A stretch of 43,309 nucleotides of DNA, from positions 1 to 43,309 of IMG/VR virus record IMGVR_UViG_3300034104_004059; one strand, given 5' to 3'. Positions within the stretch are counted from its first letter, which is position 1; the number at the start of each line of letters is the position of its first letter. Made by a program: the position numbers and the translations under genes. This document shows, one piece after another, positions 1 to 7,623 of the stretch. Source of the stretch: a virus. The notes below the pieces were generated by a model, which searched no databases, was not told the origin of the DNA, and saw only the letters and a program-made list of their open reading frames with translations.

Positions 1-2
1 CT

Positions 3-470
3 CAAAGTCATGCTGATCAATTAAAATTAAAACAAGCTGGAATTGATTCTATAGTTATACCTAATGAAACTTTATTAGAAAAAGCTAAAAGATTATATCC
101 TGTTGGAACTAAATTTAAATGTATTTATCAAAGAAATAATTCTATTAATGAAATTTATCAAGTTATTGAAATAGCATCACAAAAATCATTATTGTCAGAT
201 ATAAAAGTTAAAACAAATAACCCTAAAGGATTTTGGAAAAATATTTATGATAGTTCTTTAAATCAATGGGCTGAAATTATTGAAGATAAACCTAAAGTTG
301 GTGATAAATTTGAATTTATAGACGGTCATTGGAGAAAAGATATTAATGATATTAAAGTTATATCTAGAATTTTTGAAGAAAGTGTTGCTTTTAATATTAG
401 ACATCATTATGATACTGAATTTATTTCAGGTGGTACAGTTTTACTTAAAAATATCAAAATAATTAAATAA
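3..470 (+). CDS. Phage protein of unknown function, 5' end cut by window edge
   Basis: The reading frame is open from the first complete codon of the window to a TAA ending at 470, so the gene starts upstream of the window; a later TTG near 192 is not a credible start. The visible 155 residues are hydrophilic. They hold two short segments of similar layout, PVGTKFKC followed by a strand-rich stretch and then PKVGDKFEFIDG, suggesting two copies of a small beta-rich unit. I see no catalytic motif and do not recognise the family. The stop codon overlaps the next start (TAATG), so translation is probably coupled. Confidence 0.75.
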   Translation, partial: QSHADQLKLKQAGIDSIVIPNETLLEKAKRLYPVGTKFKCIYQRNNSINEIYQVIEIASQKSLLSDIKVKTNNPKGFWKNIYDSSLNQWAEIIEDKPKVGDKFEFIDGHWRKDINDIKVISRIFEESVAFNIRHHYDTEFISGGTVLLKNIKIIK

Positions 471-943
471 TGGCTCAAGATACTAAAATATATCTAAAAT
501 TAGATAAAAGACCTAAAAATGTTGATGAAGTATTAAAATTATTTTGGAATAAGTATGGAAGTAATGAAACTTTTCATGATAAAGAATGTACTAAACAGCA
601 ATGTGGATCTAATAAAGGAAGAAGTTTTGATGATTTATATTATTGTTGTAAAACATATTTTCCAAATGTGACTGTTAAGAAGGTATTTCATGAAGTTGTA
701 ATATATAATTTAAATAATAAAGTATTTGCTTTTATGAATTGTAGTGGTATTAGAAAAATTAAATTAATTGCTTATCCTTATCAACTAATAATCAATTCTT
801 TTGGGAATATATATAAGCATGATTGTGATGTTAAGAAATATGATTCAATTTGGTCTTGGAAAGAATTACATTCAATGTTAGATATTAAAAGTAATAACGA
901 TTTGACTAATTATAGAAAAAAATATAACGTAAAATTAAAATAA
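470..943 (+). CDS. Cysteine-containing phage protein, member of a three-gene paralogous set
   Basis: This is a 157-residue soluble protein of unknown function. Its middle shows the pattern C-T-x-Q-Q-C-G followed by R-S-F-D-D, then a Y-F-P and a run of beta/alpha residues. The same order (Cys-Thr, Arg-Ser, an acidic/helical segment, then FP or YP) occurs in the proteins at 6725-7210 and 7213-7623, so the three look like diverged paralogs. The C-terminal third is also comparable: a Y or W segment before a short predicted helix. The cysteines could bind a metal or simply be structural. The start overlaps the previous stop by one base. Confidence 0.75.
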   Translation: MAQDTKIYLKLDKRPKNVDEVLKLFWNKYGSNETFHDKECTKQQCGSNKGRSFDDLYYCCKTYFPNVTVKKVFHEVVIYNLNNKVFAFMNCSGIRKIKLIAYPYQLIINSFGNIYKHDCDVKKYDSIWSWKELHSMLDIKSNNDLTNYRKKYNVKLK

Positions 944-944
944 T

Positions 945-1022
945 ATGGAAGAAATACATTATTTAGATCAAATGGAAGACGAATGGATGTCAAATAATAA
1001 TGATTTATATGTATCATCATAA
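945..1022 (+). CDS. Very small acidic ORF (25 aa)
   Basis: An ATG one base after the preceding stop opens a 25-codon frame rich in Glu, Asp and Asn that ends in TAA. It fits the head-to-tail packing of the region and leaves only about 45 non-coding bases before the next gene. No motif is visible. It could be a genuine small protein or a chance ORF. Confidence 0.4.
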   Translation: MEEIHYLDQMEDEWMSNNNDLYVSS

Positions 1023-1067
1023 ATTAAAAATAATAAAAATAAATTAAAAATTAAATAAATAGAAATT

Positions 1068-1346
1068 ATGAAAACAGATCAAACAAGAGTATTTTTTAAA
1101 TACGAAGAAAATGGTGAAATTAAAGCAATTATGAAAAGTGTAGAAACTGATCAAGAAATTGCAGTTAGAACAGTTAAACCTCGTCATGGTGATGTTCCAA
1201 ATAAAGTAATTGGTAGAAAATACGCTTTCAAGAAACTTATGACTCATAGTCTTGAAAAGGAATTAGTACCAAAAACTGAAATTGGATTATTATGGAAACT
1301 ATTTGGTTCTACTTGTAAACAACCAAGTCAAAAATTAGCTTATTAA
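1068..1346 (+). CDS. Small basic phage protein of unknown function (92 aa)
   Basis: This 92-residue protein begins with a strand-rich segment (RVFFKYEENGEIKAIM), followed by a basic middle (RTVKPRHGD) and a helical C-terminus. No catalytic motif is recognised and there is no signal peptide or membrane segment. The A-rich leader (about 45 bases of A/T, no Shine-Dalgarno) is typical of this genome. An antisense frame over the same DNA is a shadow. Confidence 0.75.
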   Translation: MKTDQTRVFFKYEENGEIKAIMKSVETDQEIAVRTVKPRHGDVPNKVIGRKYAFKKLMTHSLEKELVPKTEIGLLWKLFGSTCKQPSQKLAY

Positions 1347-1348
1347 TT

Positions 1349-1525
1349 ATGAAAATATTAATATTAAAAATTATTTTATTTATAATATTTCTGATTATAC
1401 TAATAGTTGGAAATATGTATATATTTAGAAGTGATTATCCTTATTTAAGTTTTATTACATTAATAGGAAGTGTAATAGGATTATTATTTATTCCTTATAA
1501 CAAATTATTTAAATTAAACAATTAA
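1349..1525 (+). CDS. Small membrane protein, two predicted TM segments (58 aa)
   Basis: A 58-codon frame starts two bases after the previous stop and ends two bases before the next ATG. It encodes two hydrophobic segments, roughly residues 4-25 and 34-50, joined by a short loop with Arg, Asp and Tyr, and ends in a Lys/Asn tail. It fills the gap between genes exactly. The role is unknown. It precedes a lipoprotein gene, so both products may act at the host envelope. Confidence 0.6.
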   Translation: MKILILKIILFIIFLIILIVGNMYIFRSDYPYLSFITLIGSVIGLLFIPYNKLFKLNN

Positions 1526-1527
1526 AA

Positions 1528-2301
1528 ATGAAAAAATTATTTAGTATTTTAAGCTTAGTTTTAGTGTTAGTATCTTGTAATCGTCCAGAACCTAATTATG
1601 AAGGAGTCTTAATGACTGATTATGGTAGAAATGGTATTGAATCATTTAAAGTAGTTACAGGAGCACAAGGTCCATTAGGACCAGGATCAGAATTATATCA
1701 GGTTCCAATGTTTGAACAAAAAGCGGATGTTGATGCGGTTAGAGTATCAGCTAAAGATGCAGGTATATTCACTATTGACCCAAGTTATACTTATCAAGTA
1801 ACTAGAGGTAAAGGTCCAAATGTAGTATTAAATTATAAACATTTAGGAGCAGGATCTGAATTTTTAGATAATGTTGAAGACAATGTCCTAGATAAATTAG
1901 TTACTGATACATTTAGAGAATTATCTAGAAATTATACAACAGATAGTTTAATGAATAATTTAGGATCTTTTGAAAAAGAAGTAGAAACTGTATTACAAGA
2001 AAAATTTAATAATAAATTTTTTACATTAAATACACTTACTTCAGGATTAACTCCACCTAAATCAATGGCAACTGCAATTGAAGATCGAAATAATGCTATT
2101 CAAAAAGCTAATATGGTTAAAAATGAATTAGAAACTTCTAAAATGTATTTAGAAAAAGCTAAAATTGATGCTGAAACTAATAGAATGAAATCTAGTGGTT
2201 TAACTAAAGAAGTTTTACAACAACAATATATTGAAGCAATTCGTAATAGTAAAAATAGAATTATTATTACAGATGGTAAAACACCAATTATATTAAATTA
2301 A
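1528..2301 (+). CDS. SPFH/band 7 (prohibitin-like) lipoprotein
   Basis: The N-terminus is a lipoprotein signal: K2-K3, a hydrophobic stretch to residue 15, then a lipobox ending VSC with Cys17 as the lipidated residue, followed by N-R-P. The mature protein resembles SPFH/band-7 proteins: an N-terminal beta-rich segment with turns such as GPLGPGSELYQVP, then a DNVEDNVLDKLV helix entry and, after about residue 170, a long charged helix rich in Ala, Lys and Glu. Known SPFH proteins oligomerise on membranes. Such phage homologues may affect envelope proteases or superinfection; that is inference. Length (257 aa) is near that of HflC/prohibitin. The next stretch is a non-coding leader. Confidence 0.75.
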   Translation: MKKLFSILSLVLVLVSCNRPEPNYEGVLMTDYGRNGIESFKVVTGAQGPLGPGSELYQVPMFEQKADVDAVRVSAKDAGIFTIDPSYTYQVTRGKGPNVVLNYKHLGAGSEFLDNVEDNVLDKLVTDTFRELSRNYTTDSLMNNLGSFEKEVETVLQEKFNNKFFTLNTLTSGLTPPKSMATAIEDRNNAIQKANMVKNELETSKMYLEKAKIDAETNRMKSSGLTKEVLQQQYIEAIRNSKNRIIITDGKTPIILN

Positions 2302-2309
2302 AATAAATT

Positions 2310-2377
2310 AATAATTAGGTGCTTATTCATGATAAGTTAAATGTCCCAGTCACCATGCTGCAAACAGCCTAATTATT
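2310..2377 (+). ncRNA. Cloverleaf-like structured RNA upstream of DNA polymerase
   Basis: A closing stem of 9 bp pairs 2310-2318 with 2369-2377. Inside it lie a 5-bp hairpin (2322-2326 with 2332-2336, loop TCATG), an unresolved arm around 2337-2356, and a 4-bp hairpin (GCTG 2357-2360 with CAGC 2365-2368, loop CAAA) that abuts the 3' strand of the closing stem. G+C is visibly higher than in flanking DNA. The shape is tRNA-like but it is not a tRNA. A U-rich stretch follows, so it might instead attenuate transcription. A similar layout occurs at 28692-28766. Confidence 0.5.
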
Positions 2378-2386
2378 TTATTTCAT

Positions 2387-2422
2387 ATAGTTTTAAAAGT
2401 TATGACTCAACTTTAAAACTAT
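2387..2422 (+). promoter_or_regulatory. Long leader hairpin four bases before the polymerase start codon
   Basis: 2387-2401 pairs with 2409-2422 in a 14-bp stem with one bulged A and a 7-base loop (ATGACTC). It ends just before the ATG at 2426, so in RNA it would sit in the ribosome-binding region. It lacks a following U-tract, so it is not a standard terminator. It could control polymerase translation. Confidence 0.55.
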
Positions 2423-2425
2423 TAT

Positions 2426-4303
2426 ATGGATAAACAATTGTATGACATTGAGGTATATAAAAACTACTTTTGTGTTGGACTAAAAAATTATGTTACTAAA
2501 GAAATAATTTTCTATGAAATAAGTGAAGAAAGAAATGATATTCATCAAATCTATAAATGGTTTGATGAATATTGTGGATTTCTTGTAAGTTTTAATGGAA
2601 TTCATTATGATAATATGGTTATTAAATATTTACTATTAAATTATAATAACTATAAAAACCTTAATTATATTGATATAACATTAGATTTAAAATATTTTTC
2701 AGATAAAATTATTTCAGATGTTTATGATGATGAAATTAAAAAAATTAAATATAATAAAGTAAAATGGATTGATATTGATTTGTTCAATTATTGGTCTAAA
2801 ATGCTTAGAATATCTAAAAAAATTAGTTTAAAATCATTAGGTGTACAATTAGGTTATCCTGTTGTGCAAGAATTACCTTATAAACCAAATTCAATATTAA
2901 AAATTAAAGATTTACCTACGTTAAGGTATTACAATTATACTCATGATTTAGGTATTCTTGAACTTTTATTAAAGGATATGGAAGAAGAGGTTAAACTTAG
3001 AGCTTCTATTAAACAACAATATAATTTAGATTGTTGGAGTTGGGATGCACCTAAGATTGCTTCTGAAGCATTATTACAAGATTATTGTAAGATTACAAAT
3101 AAAAATGTTTATGAAGTTAGAAGTCAAAGATTTGAAAGACCTACACTATATTTAAATGAATGTCTTAAAGGATTTGATCCTGAATTTAAATTACCTATAT
3201 TTCAAGATCTCTGGACAGAAATACTTAGTTCTAAAAATAACTTTAGTAAAGATTTAATTGTTAATCAAGCAAACACATCAATTATATTAACTTATGGTGT
3301 TGGTGGTTTACATTCTGTTAATAGTAATGAGCAATATTACACAGATGATAAATATCAAGTTATTACGTCAGATGTAGCATCGCTATACCCAAATTTAATG
3401 ATTAATTATGCTTGTTTAAGATTTCCTGAAGTTTTAAATAGATATATTCAAGTTAAAGATGAAAGACTTGTAGCTAAAGCTAATAAAGATAAAGCTAAAG
3501 ATAAATTTCTTAAACTTATTCTTAATAGTACATCAGGTTTAATTGATAATCAACATAGTTGGTTATATTATCCAGAAGGAGCTATGAGATTACGTCTTAT
3601 TGGACAAATTATTTTGACTAAATGTATTGAAGAATGTATTTTAAATAATTGGCAAGTTGTTAGTGCAAATACTGATGGTATTGAAGTAATTATACCTAAA
3701 GACAAAATTAAATATTATGAAGATACTTTGAATAAAGTATGTACTAAATTTAATCTTATTTTAGAACACGAATTGTATAATAAAATTGTTTATAAAAACG
3801 TAAATAATTATATTGCTGAAACTGAAAGTAAAGCTATTAAACGTAAAGGTTTTTTTAAATTACCATTTAATGAATATAACCAACGTGAAATACCATTAGG
3901 TGATTCTTGTAATGAATTAGTAATATCTAAAGCTTTATTTAATTATTATATTAATAATATCGATCCTAAAGAATTTATTAGTAATCCTGATAAATATAAT
4001 TTACATATTTATGATTATTGTAAATCTAATAAAATTAGTAAGAATTTTGTAGTTTATTGGAATGGTAAAATTCAACAACAATTAAATAGATATTACTTTA
4101 GTAAAAAAGGTGCTTATTTATTTAAACAAAAAGATGGTATTGGTACAATGCAACATGTAAATGTCGGACAAGGTGTAATGTTATTTAATCAATATGAAGA
4201 CAAACAATGGTCTGACTATAATATTGATTATAATTATTATATATCAGCAACACAAAAAATTATAGATGAAATAAATCGATTTAATCAGCTAACTTTATTT
4301 TAA
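2426..4303 (+). CDS. Family B DNA polymerase with 3'-5' exonuclease domain
   Basis: This 625-residue protein is the replicative polymerase. The exonuclease domain shows Exo I (D7-I-E9) and Exo II (NGIHYDN, N57 to D62), with an Exo III-like THD near residue 180. The palm has motif A (SDVASLYPNLM, D316), a motif B-like K..LILNSTSG (N367) and motif C as ANTDGIE (D417). Motif C has Asn415 where most family B enzymes have the first Asp of D-T-D; the second Asp is kept. Motif B lacks the usual Tyr. The protein is shorter than typical family B enzymes. It is preceded by a structured leader and a hairpin and followed by small genes. I am sure of the family; activity is inferred. Confidence 0.92.
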   Translation: MDKQLYDIEVYKNYFCVGLKNYVTKEIIFYEISEERNDIHQIYKWFDEYCGFLVSFNGIHYDNMVIKYLLLNYNNYKNLNYIDITLDLKYFSDKIISDVYDDEIKKIKYNKVKWIDIDLFNYWSKMLRISKKISLKSLGVQLGYPVVQELPYKPNSILKIKDLPTLRYYNYTHDLGILELLLKDMEEEVKLRASIKQQYNLDCWSWDAPKIASEALLQDYCKITNKNVYEVRSQRFERPTLYLNECLKGFDPEFKLPIFQDLWTEILSSKNNFSKDLIVNQANTSIILTYGVGGLHSVNSNEQYYTDDKYQVITSDVASLYPNLMINYACLRFPEVLNRYIQVKDERLVAKANKDKAKDKFLKLILNSTSGLIDNQHSWLYYPEGAMRLRLIGQIILTKCIEECILNNWQVVSANTDGIEVIIPKDKIKYYEDTLNKVCTKFNLILEHELYNKIVYKNVNNYIAETESKAIKRKGFFKLPFNEYNQREIPLGDSCNELVISKALFNYYINNIDPKEFISNPDKYNLHIYDYCKSNKISKNFVVYWNGKIQQQLNRYYFSKKGAYLFKQKDGIGTMQHVNVGQGVMLFNQYEDKQWSDYNIDYNYYISATQKIIDEINRFNQLTLF

Positions 4304-4304
4304 A

Positions 4305-4412
4305 ATGACACAAGAAAATTGTCCTTGGGCTTTCCTTATATTAGGATTAATTATTACAATTCTTTTTATTATTGCTTTAATTAATTTAATCATATATGAA
4401 AATAAAAAATAA
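4305..4412 (+). CDS. Small single-TM protein (35 aa)
   Basis: A 35-codon frame starts one base after the polymerase stop and ends just before the next gene. After the N-terminal MTQENCPW it has a strongly hydrophobic segment of about 22 residues and a short Lys-rich tail. It is a likely small membrane protein; the role is unknown. Confidence 0.5.
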   Translation: MTQENCPWAFLILGLIITILFIIALINLIIYENKK

Positions 4413-4415
4413 ATT

Positions 4416-4628
4416 ATGAAAAAACCTTATTCAGAATTATCATTTGCTGTAGATCTTATACAAGAAGAATTTAAATTAAATAATCCTATCCATATTGTAG
4501 ATAAAGTACAAGAAGAATTAGGTATTGAATTATCAATTCATGCTGTATCAGATTATTTAGATATTAATAGACAAGAAGATTATGAAATGGAATCTCATAA
4601 ACAAGATTATTTTAACCAATATTATTAA
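4416..4628 (+). CDS. Small helical phage protein of unknown function (70 aa)
   Basis: This is a 70-residue, acidic, mostly helical protein. The segment between about residues 20 and 50 (HIVDKVQEELGIELSIHAV) could form a helix-turn-helix-like pair, but no DNA-binding signature is clear. It sits four bases after a small membrane-protein gene and is followed three bases later by a Zn-finger gene in the same transcript. Confidence 0.65.
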   Translation: MKKPYSELSFAVDLIQEEFKLNNPIHIVDKVQEELGIELSIHAVSDYLDINRQEDYEMESHKQDYFNQYY

Positions 4629-4631
4629 AAT

Positions 4632-4829
4632 ATGAATACAAAAGAATGCCCCAACTGTTTAGGTGCTAAAGAAATTATGTTACCTAAAGAAACTAGAGGT
4701 TTTGAATATAAAAAATGTTCATTATGTCATGGTGAAGGTGAAGTACCAAATCAAATCTTTGATGATTATATTTTTTCATTAGATGAAGATAATTTTGATG
4801 ATGATTTTGAAGTTAATAATGGTTGGTAA
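4632..4829 (+). CDS. Small DnaJ-like zinc-ribbon protein (65 aa)
   Basis: Two C-x-x-C-x-G knuckles are visible, C6-PN-C9-LG and C31-SLC-HG. They match the repeat of the DnaJ central zinc domain and related small zinc ribbons. The C-terminal half is strongly acidic (Asp/Glu/Phe/Asn). Zn binding is a confident guess; the partner is unknown. The stop codon overlaps the next start (TAATG). Confidence 0.7.
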   Translation: MNTKECPNCLGAKEIMLPKETRGFEYKKCSLCHGEGEVPNQIFDDYIFSLDEDNFDDDFEVNNGW

Positions 4830-4912
4830 TGAATGAGTTTGAATTAGGAATATTATTAATTGTATTTTTTTTATTAATGATATGTTTAAATAAATTTAAA
4901 AACAAATATTAA
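4829..4912 (+). CDS. Very small single-TM protein (27 aa)
   Basis: The ATG overlaps the stop of the preceding Zn-ribbon gene and the stop is directly followed by the next ATG at 4913, so it fills the gap exactly. It encodes one hydrophobic helix (about residues 6-19) and a Lys/Asn tail. The overlap arrangement makes a real small gene plausible. Confidence 0.5.
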   Translation: MNEFELGILLIVFFLLMICLNKFKNKY

Positions 4913-5719
4913 ATGAAAAACATTCACATGTTACCAACAAATAAACCAAGTAGTTTAATTTTTGATAAAGAAGAAAATAGACTACTTCCTTTACAAAAGG
5001 AACCTGTTTTTATGGAACATCAAGATTTAGTTGAAAACCAAAACATCTACATCACTTCTGATGAAGAAATTAAAGTAGGGGGTTGGGTGTTAGGAGATTT
5101 TCCTGATAAACCTATTGGTAAAGTTATTTCTAAATATGGAGAAGAATTTACTGCTAAATCTTTAAATGGAGATAAATATGGATTAGCACAATATGATTCT
5201 AAAAAAATCATCCTAACAACAGACCAAAACTTAATCAAAGACGGTGTACAAGCTATTGATGATGAGTTCTTAGATTGGTTTATTAAGAACCCAAGTTGTG
5301 AGAGTGTTGAGGTAAATAAAGGTAATTATGAACTTAGTCCAGTGGAAAAAATGTTAGAAAAAGAATTTGTTCCAAAAGGTACATTTGATAAATACAAAAT
5401 CATCATTCCAAAAGAAGAACCTAAACTAGAGACATTAGAAGAAGCTGCTGAAAGAACTGAATTTGAAAGGTATGGTGAAACTCTTACAAACTATACTAAA
5501 CAAAGACCTGCTTATAATTTAGGATTCAAGAATGGTACTAAATGGCAACAAGAACAAATAACTATTGCTACTGATGATGCTTATTCAGAAGGTTTTGAAA
5601 ATGGTAAACAATATCAAGCTGAAAGAAGTTATAGTGAGGAAGATATGAAGAAAGCATTTAGAGGGTTTACATCAGGAAAAAGTTTTAAAGAGTGGTTTGA
5701 ACAATTTAAAAAGAAATAA
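4913..5719 (+). CDS. Conserved-type Bacteroidota phage protein, no known function (268 aa)
   Basis: The N-terminal half has a beta-rich domain (DEEIKVGGWVL, GKVISKYG, KIILTTD), then an acidic helical stretch (QAIDDEFLDWFIKNPSCESVEV). The C-terminus carries repeated short motifs of the type YxxGFxNGxxWQ and YSEGFENGKQYQAE. This plan is common in hypothetical proteins of Bacteroidota phages from memory, but no function is known to me. No membrane segment is present. The stop overlaps the next start. Confidence 0.75.
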   Translation: MKNIHMLPTNKPSSLIFDKEENRLLPLQKEPVFMEHQDLVENQNIYITSDEEIKVGGWVLGDFPDKPIGKVISKYGEEFTAKSLNGDKYGLAQYDSKKIILTTDQNLIKDGVQAIDDEFLDWFIKNPSCESVEVNKGNYELSPVEKMLEKEFVPKGTFDKYKIIIPKEEPKLETLEEAAERTEFERYGETLTNYTKQRPAYNLGFKNGTKWQQEQITIATDDAYSEGFENGKQYQAERSYSEEDMKKAFRGFTSGKSFKEWFEQFKKK

Positions 5720-5931
5720 TGGAAAAATATTTTATAGAATTTATGAACATTTATTTTTGGGTAGCAAGTATTTATTTATTTTTAGTATTATTAAATATTA
5801 AAAAAGAACTTGAAATATTTGATCAAAATAAAACAAATGCAATTAAAAAAGGAATATATAAAAAACCTCAATGTTTTGGAATGTGTTTTTATATATTATC
5901 AATTATTGTATATTTTAACTTAATAAAATAA
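5719..5931 (+). CDS. Small membrane protein, two predicted TM segments (70 aa)
   Basis: Two hydrophobic segments (about residues 8-26 and 51-68) flank a charged Lys-rich middle of about 24 residues containing IKKELEIFDQNK. The start overlaps the preceding stop. One of several small membrane proteins scattered through this block; the role is unknown. Confidence 0.6.
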   Translation: MEKYFIEFMNIYFWVASIYLFLVLLNIKKELEIFDQNKTNAIKKGIYKKPQCFGMCFYILSIIVYFNLIK

Positions 5932-5933
5932 AT

Positions 5934-6542
5934 ATGAATGAAAAGTTAGCGTTGATTCTAGACTTTAATTTTTTAGAATCAAGTAACCTTTCATTAATAG
6001 AATTTATAACATTATTAAAAATTAATTATGATCAAATTGATTTAGAAATTAATGATAATGTTTTAAATAATTTACAAGAGAAACAATTTATAAAAATAGT
6101 TAAAGATGAAAATGAAAAAATAATAATACTTCGAGAGAAGAGTAAATTATTAATAGATTTTCTATTAATAGAAGGTTTAAATGATAGTTATAAAGAAAAG
6201 AAAATAACTAAAAAATCTAGTAGAGTTTTAAATGATGGTTTTGATAATTTTATAACTGAATACAGAAGTTTGTGGAAAGGACTTAAAGTAGGTTCAATGG
6301 GTAGTCATAATAGCTGTTCTGATAAATTATCTAGATGGTTGAAAGAAAATACACAGTATTCTAAAGAAGATGTCTTAAAAGCAGCTAAAATCTATATTAA
6401 TTCATTAGATAACTATCAATATCTTCAACAAGCTGATTATTTTATTTATAAAAAAGATGCACATGGAGAAAGTAGTAGATTATCTGCTTTTATTGATGAA
6501 ACAGAAGTTAACAATACAGATTGGACTTCAAAACTTAACTAA
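5934..6542 (+). CDS. Phage protein with possible N-terminal winged helix (202 aa)
   Basis: Residues 15-70 read like a winged helix: a helix (SLIEFITLLKIN), a second helix ending LQEKQFIKIV, and a hairpin-like strand pair with Lys/Glu. The C-terminal half contains YRSLWKGLKVGSMGS, W-L-K-E-N-T, and SRLSAFIDE, a plan I associate with uncharacterised phage proteins near replication genes. It might be a replication organiser or loader, but this is only a suggestion. No ATPase motif is present. Confidence 0.65.
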   Translation: MNEKLALILDFNFLESSNLSLIEFITLLKINYDQIDLEINDNVLNNLQEKQFIKIVKDENEKIIILREKSKLLIDFLLIEGLNDSYKEKKITKKSSRVLNDGFDNFITEYRSLWKGLKVGSMGSHNSCSDKLSRWLKENTQYSKEDVLKAAKIYINSLDNYQYLQQADYFIYKKDAHGESSRLSAFIDETEVNNTDWTSKLN

Positions 6543-6545
6543 ATT

Positions 6546-6722
6546 ATGAAATTAACATTTGAAGAATTTAAAAAATCATGTTATCATACACAATATTATG
6601 TTATAGTTCCTTTATTAAGACGTATGAAAATTAATAAATTAGAGTTATTTACAAAAGGTAAATATGATAGTGAAAAACTAGATAATATATTATTAGATCT
6701 TTATGAAAAAAATTTTAAATAA
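6546..6722 (+). CDS. Small basic protein (58 aa)
   Basis: A 58-codon frame fills the gap between two genes (three bases from the previous stop, two bases to the next ATG). It has an aromatic N-terminal helix (MKLTFEEFKKSCYHTQYY), a basic patch (LLRRMKINK) and a helical C-terminus. The function is unknown. Confidence 0.5.
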   Translation: MKLTFEEFKKSCYHTQYYVIVPLLRRMKINKLELFTKGKYDSEKLDNILLDLYEKNFK

Positions 6723-6724
6723 AA

Positions 6725-7210
6725 ATGGAAGAAAAAATAATCTTATATACTCAGTTACCTAAGCAAAATACAATACTTGAATATATTGAATCTTTATTTA
6801 GTTGTGATTATCATGGACCTTATAGTAAACATTATAGAGCGTGTATATCAACATTTAAAGATAAAGCTTGTACACAACTTGATAATAAACCAGCAAGACG
6901 TAGTTTTGAAGATATATTGAGTTTAGTTTGGTCTAAATATCCTAGAGCAACAGAAGAAGATGTAGCTAAAGCTATATGTGAATCTTTTGAAAATGGTAAT
7001 ATAAAATCATTATATTGCAGTGATATATCTAAAAATGTATTTTTAATTGCTACTGATGATTTTAAAGGAAAATATAAACTTGCTTGGAATGGTTATTTAC
7101 CAAATGATGATATTACATATAAAGGTGATGGTAAATATTCAATTAAAGATGTATTAGATTTAGCAGGAATAACTGATTATGAGTGTAAAAAAGAAATAAA
7201 AAATGAATAA
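6725..7210 (+). CDS. Second member of the three-gene Cys-Thr / Arg-Ser-Phe paralog set
   Basis: The 161-residue protein carries C-T-Q-L-D, then R-R-S-F-E-D, then K-Y-P, followed by a mixed alpha/beta half and a YKGDGKYSIKDVLDLAGI tail. This order matches the proteins at 470-943 and 7213-7623. Here the second cysteine of the C-T-x-x-C pattern is missing, so strict metal binding is unlikely for the whole family. The function is unknown; it is adjacent to its closest paralog. Confidence 0.75.
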   Translation: MEEKIILYTQLPKQNTILEYIESLFSCDYHGPYSKHYRACISTFKDKACTQLDNKPARRSFEDILSLVWSKYPRATEEDVAKAICESFENGNIKSLYCSDISKNVFLIATDDFKGKYKLAWNGYLPNDDITYKGDGKYSIKDVLDLAGITDYECKKEIKNE

Positions 7211-7212
7211 AA

Positions 7213-7623
7213 ATGAGTATTTATATTAAAGAATCTGATATTCCAAAAACTGGAACTAGAAAAGATTTAATTAGAAAATTTTTACGAGGTGTTGTATATC
7301 CTTCATACTTAGATACTGAATGTACACAAGTTCAATGTCAAGGTAGTAAGTTTAGAAGTATTACTGAATTACATGAAATTGTAAAATCTAGATTTCCTGT
7401 TACAAGTCTTAAAGCTATAATTAAGATTATTTATCAAATTATTGCAGAAGATCAATCTGTTATATTAGTTTATTGTACACAAGTTAATAAAGTTGTGTTA
7501 AAATATCAACCTAATAAATCTGCAGAATGGATTAGTAATTATAGTAGAAAAAACTATTTTACTACTAAAGGTGAAGATGGTTATAGTTTAGAAGATTTTG
7601 AAAAAATTAAAGAAACTTTGTAA
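7213..7623 (+). CDS. Third member of the three-gene Cys-Thr paralog set
   Basis: The 136-residue protein has TECTQVQCQG, F-R-S-I-T-E-L, then R-F-P and a hydrophobic beta/alpha half ending KGEDGYSLEDFEKIKE. It closely follows the neighbour at 6725-7210 in plan and shares the C-T-x-x-Q-C pattern with the protein at 470-943. It lacks the N-terminal 40 residues of the others. Tandem duplication is the simplest origin. The stop overlaps the next start. Confidence 0.75.
   Translation: MSIYIKESDIPKTGTRKDLIRKFLRGVVYPSYLDTECTQVQCQGSKFRSITELHEIVKSRFPVTSLKAIIKIIYQIIAEDQSVILVYCTQVNKVVLKYQPNKSAEWISNYSRKNYFTTKGEDGYSLEDFEKIKETL

Noticed and set aside
1044-1247. Antisense frame over the protein at 1068
   Set aside because: Lies fully over a well-formed + strand gene with no leader of its own; its Phe/Cys-rich sequence is what the complement of Lys/Glu codons gives.
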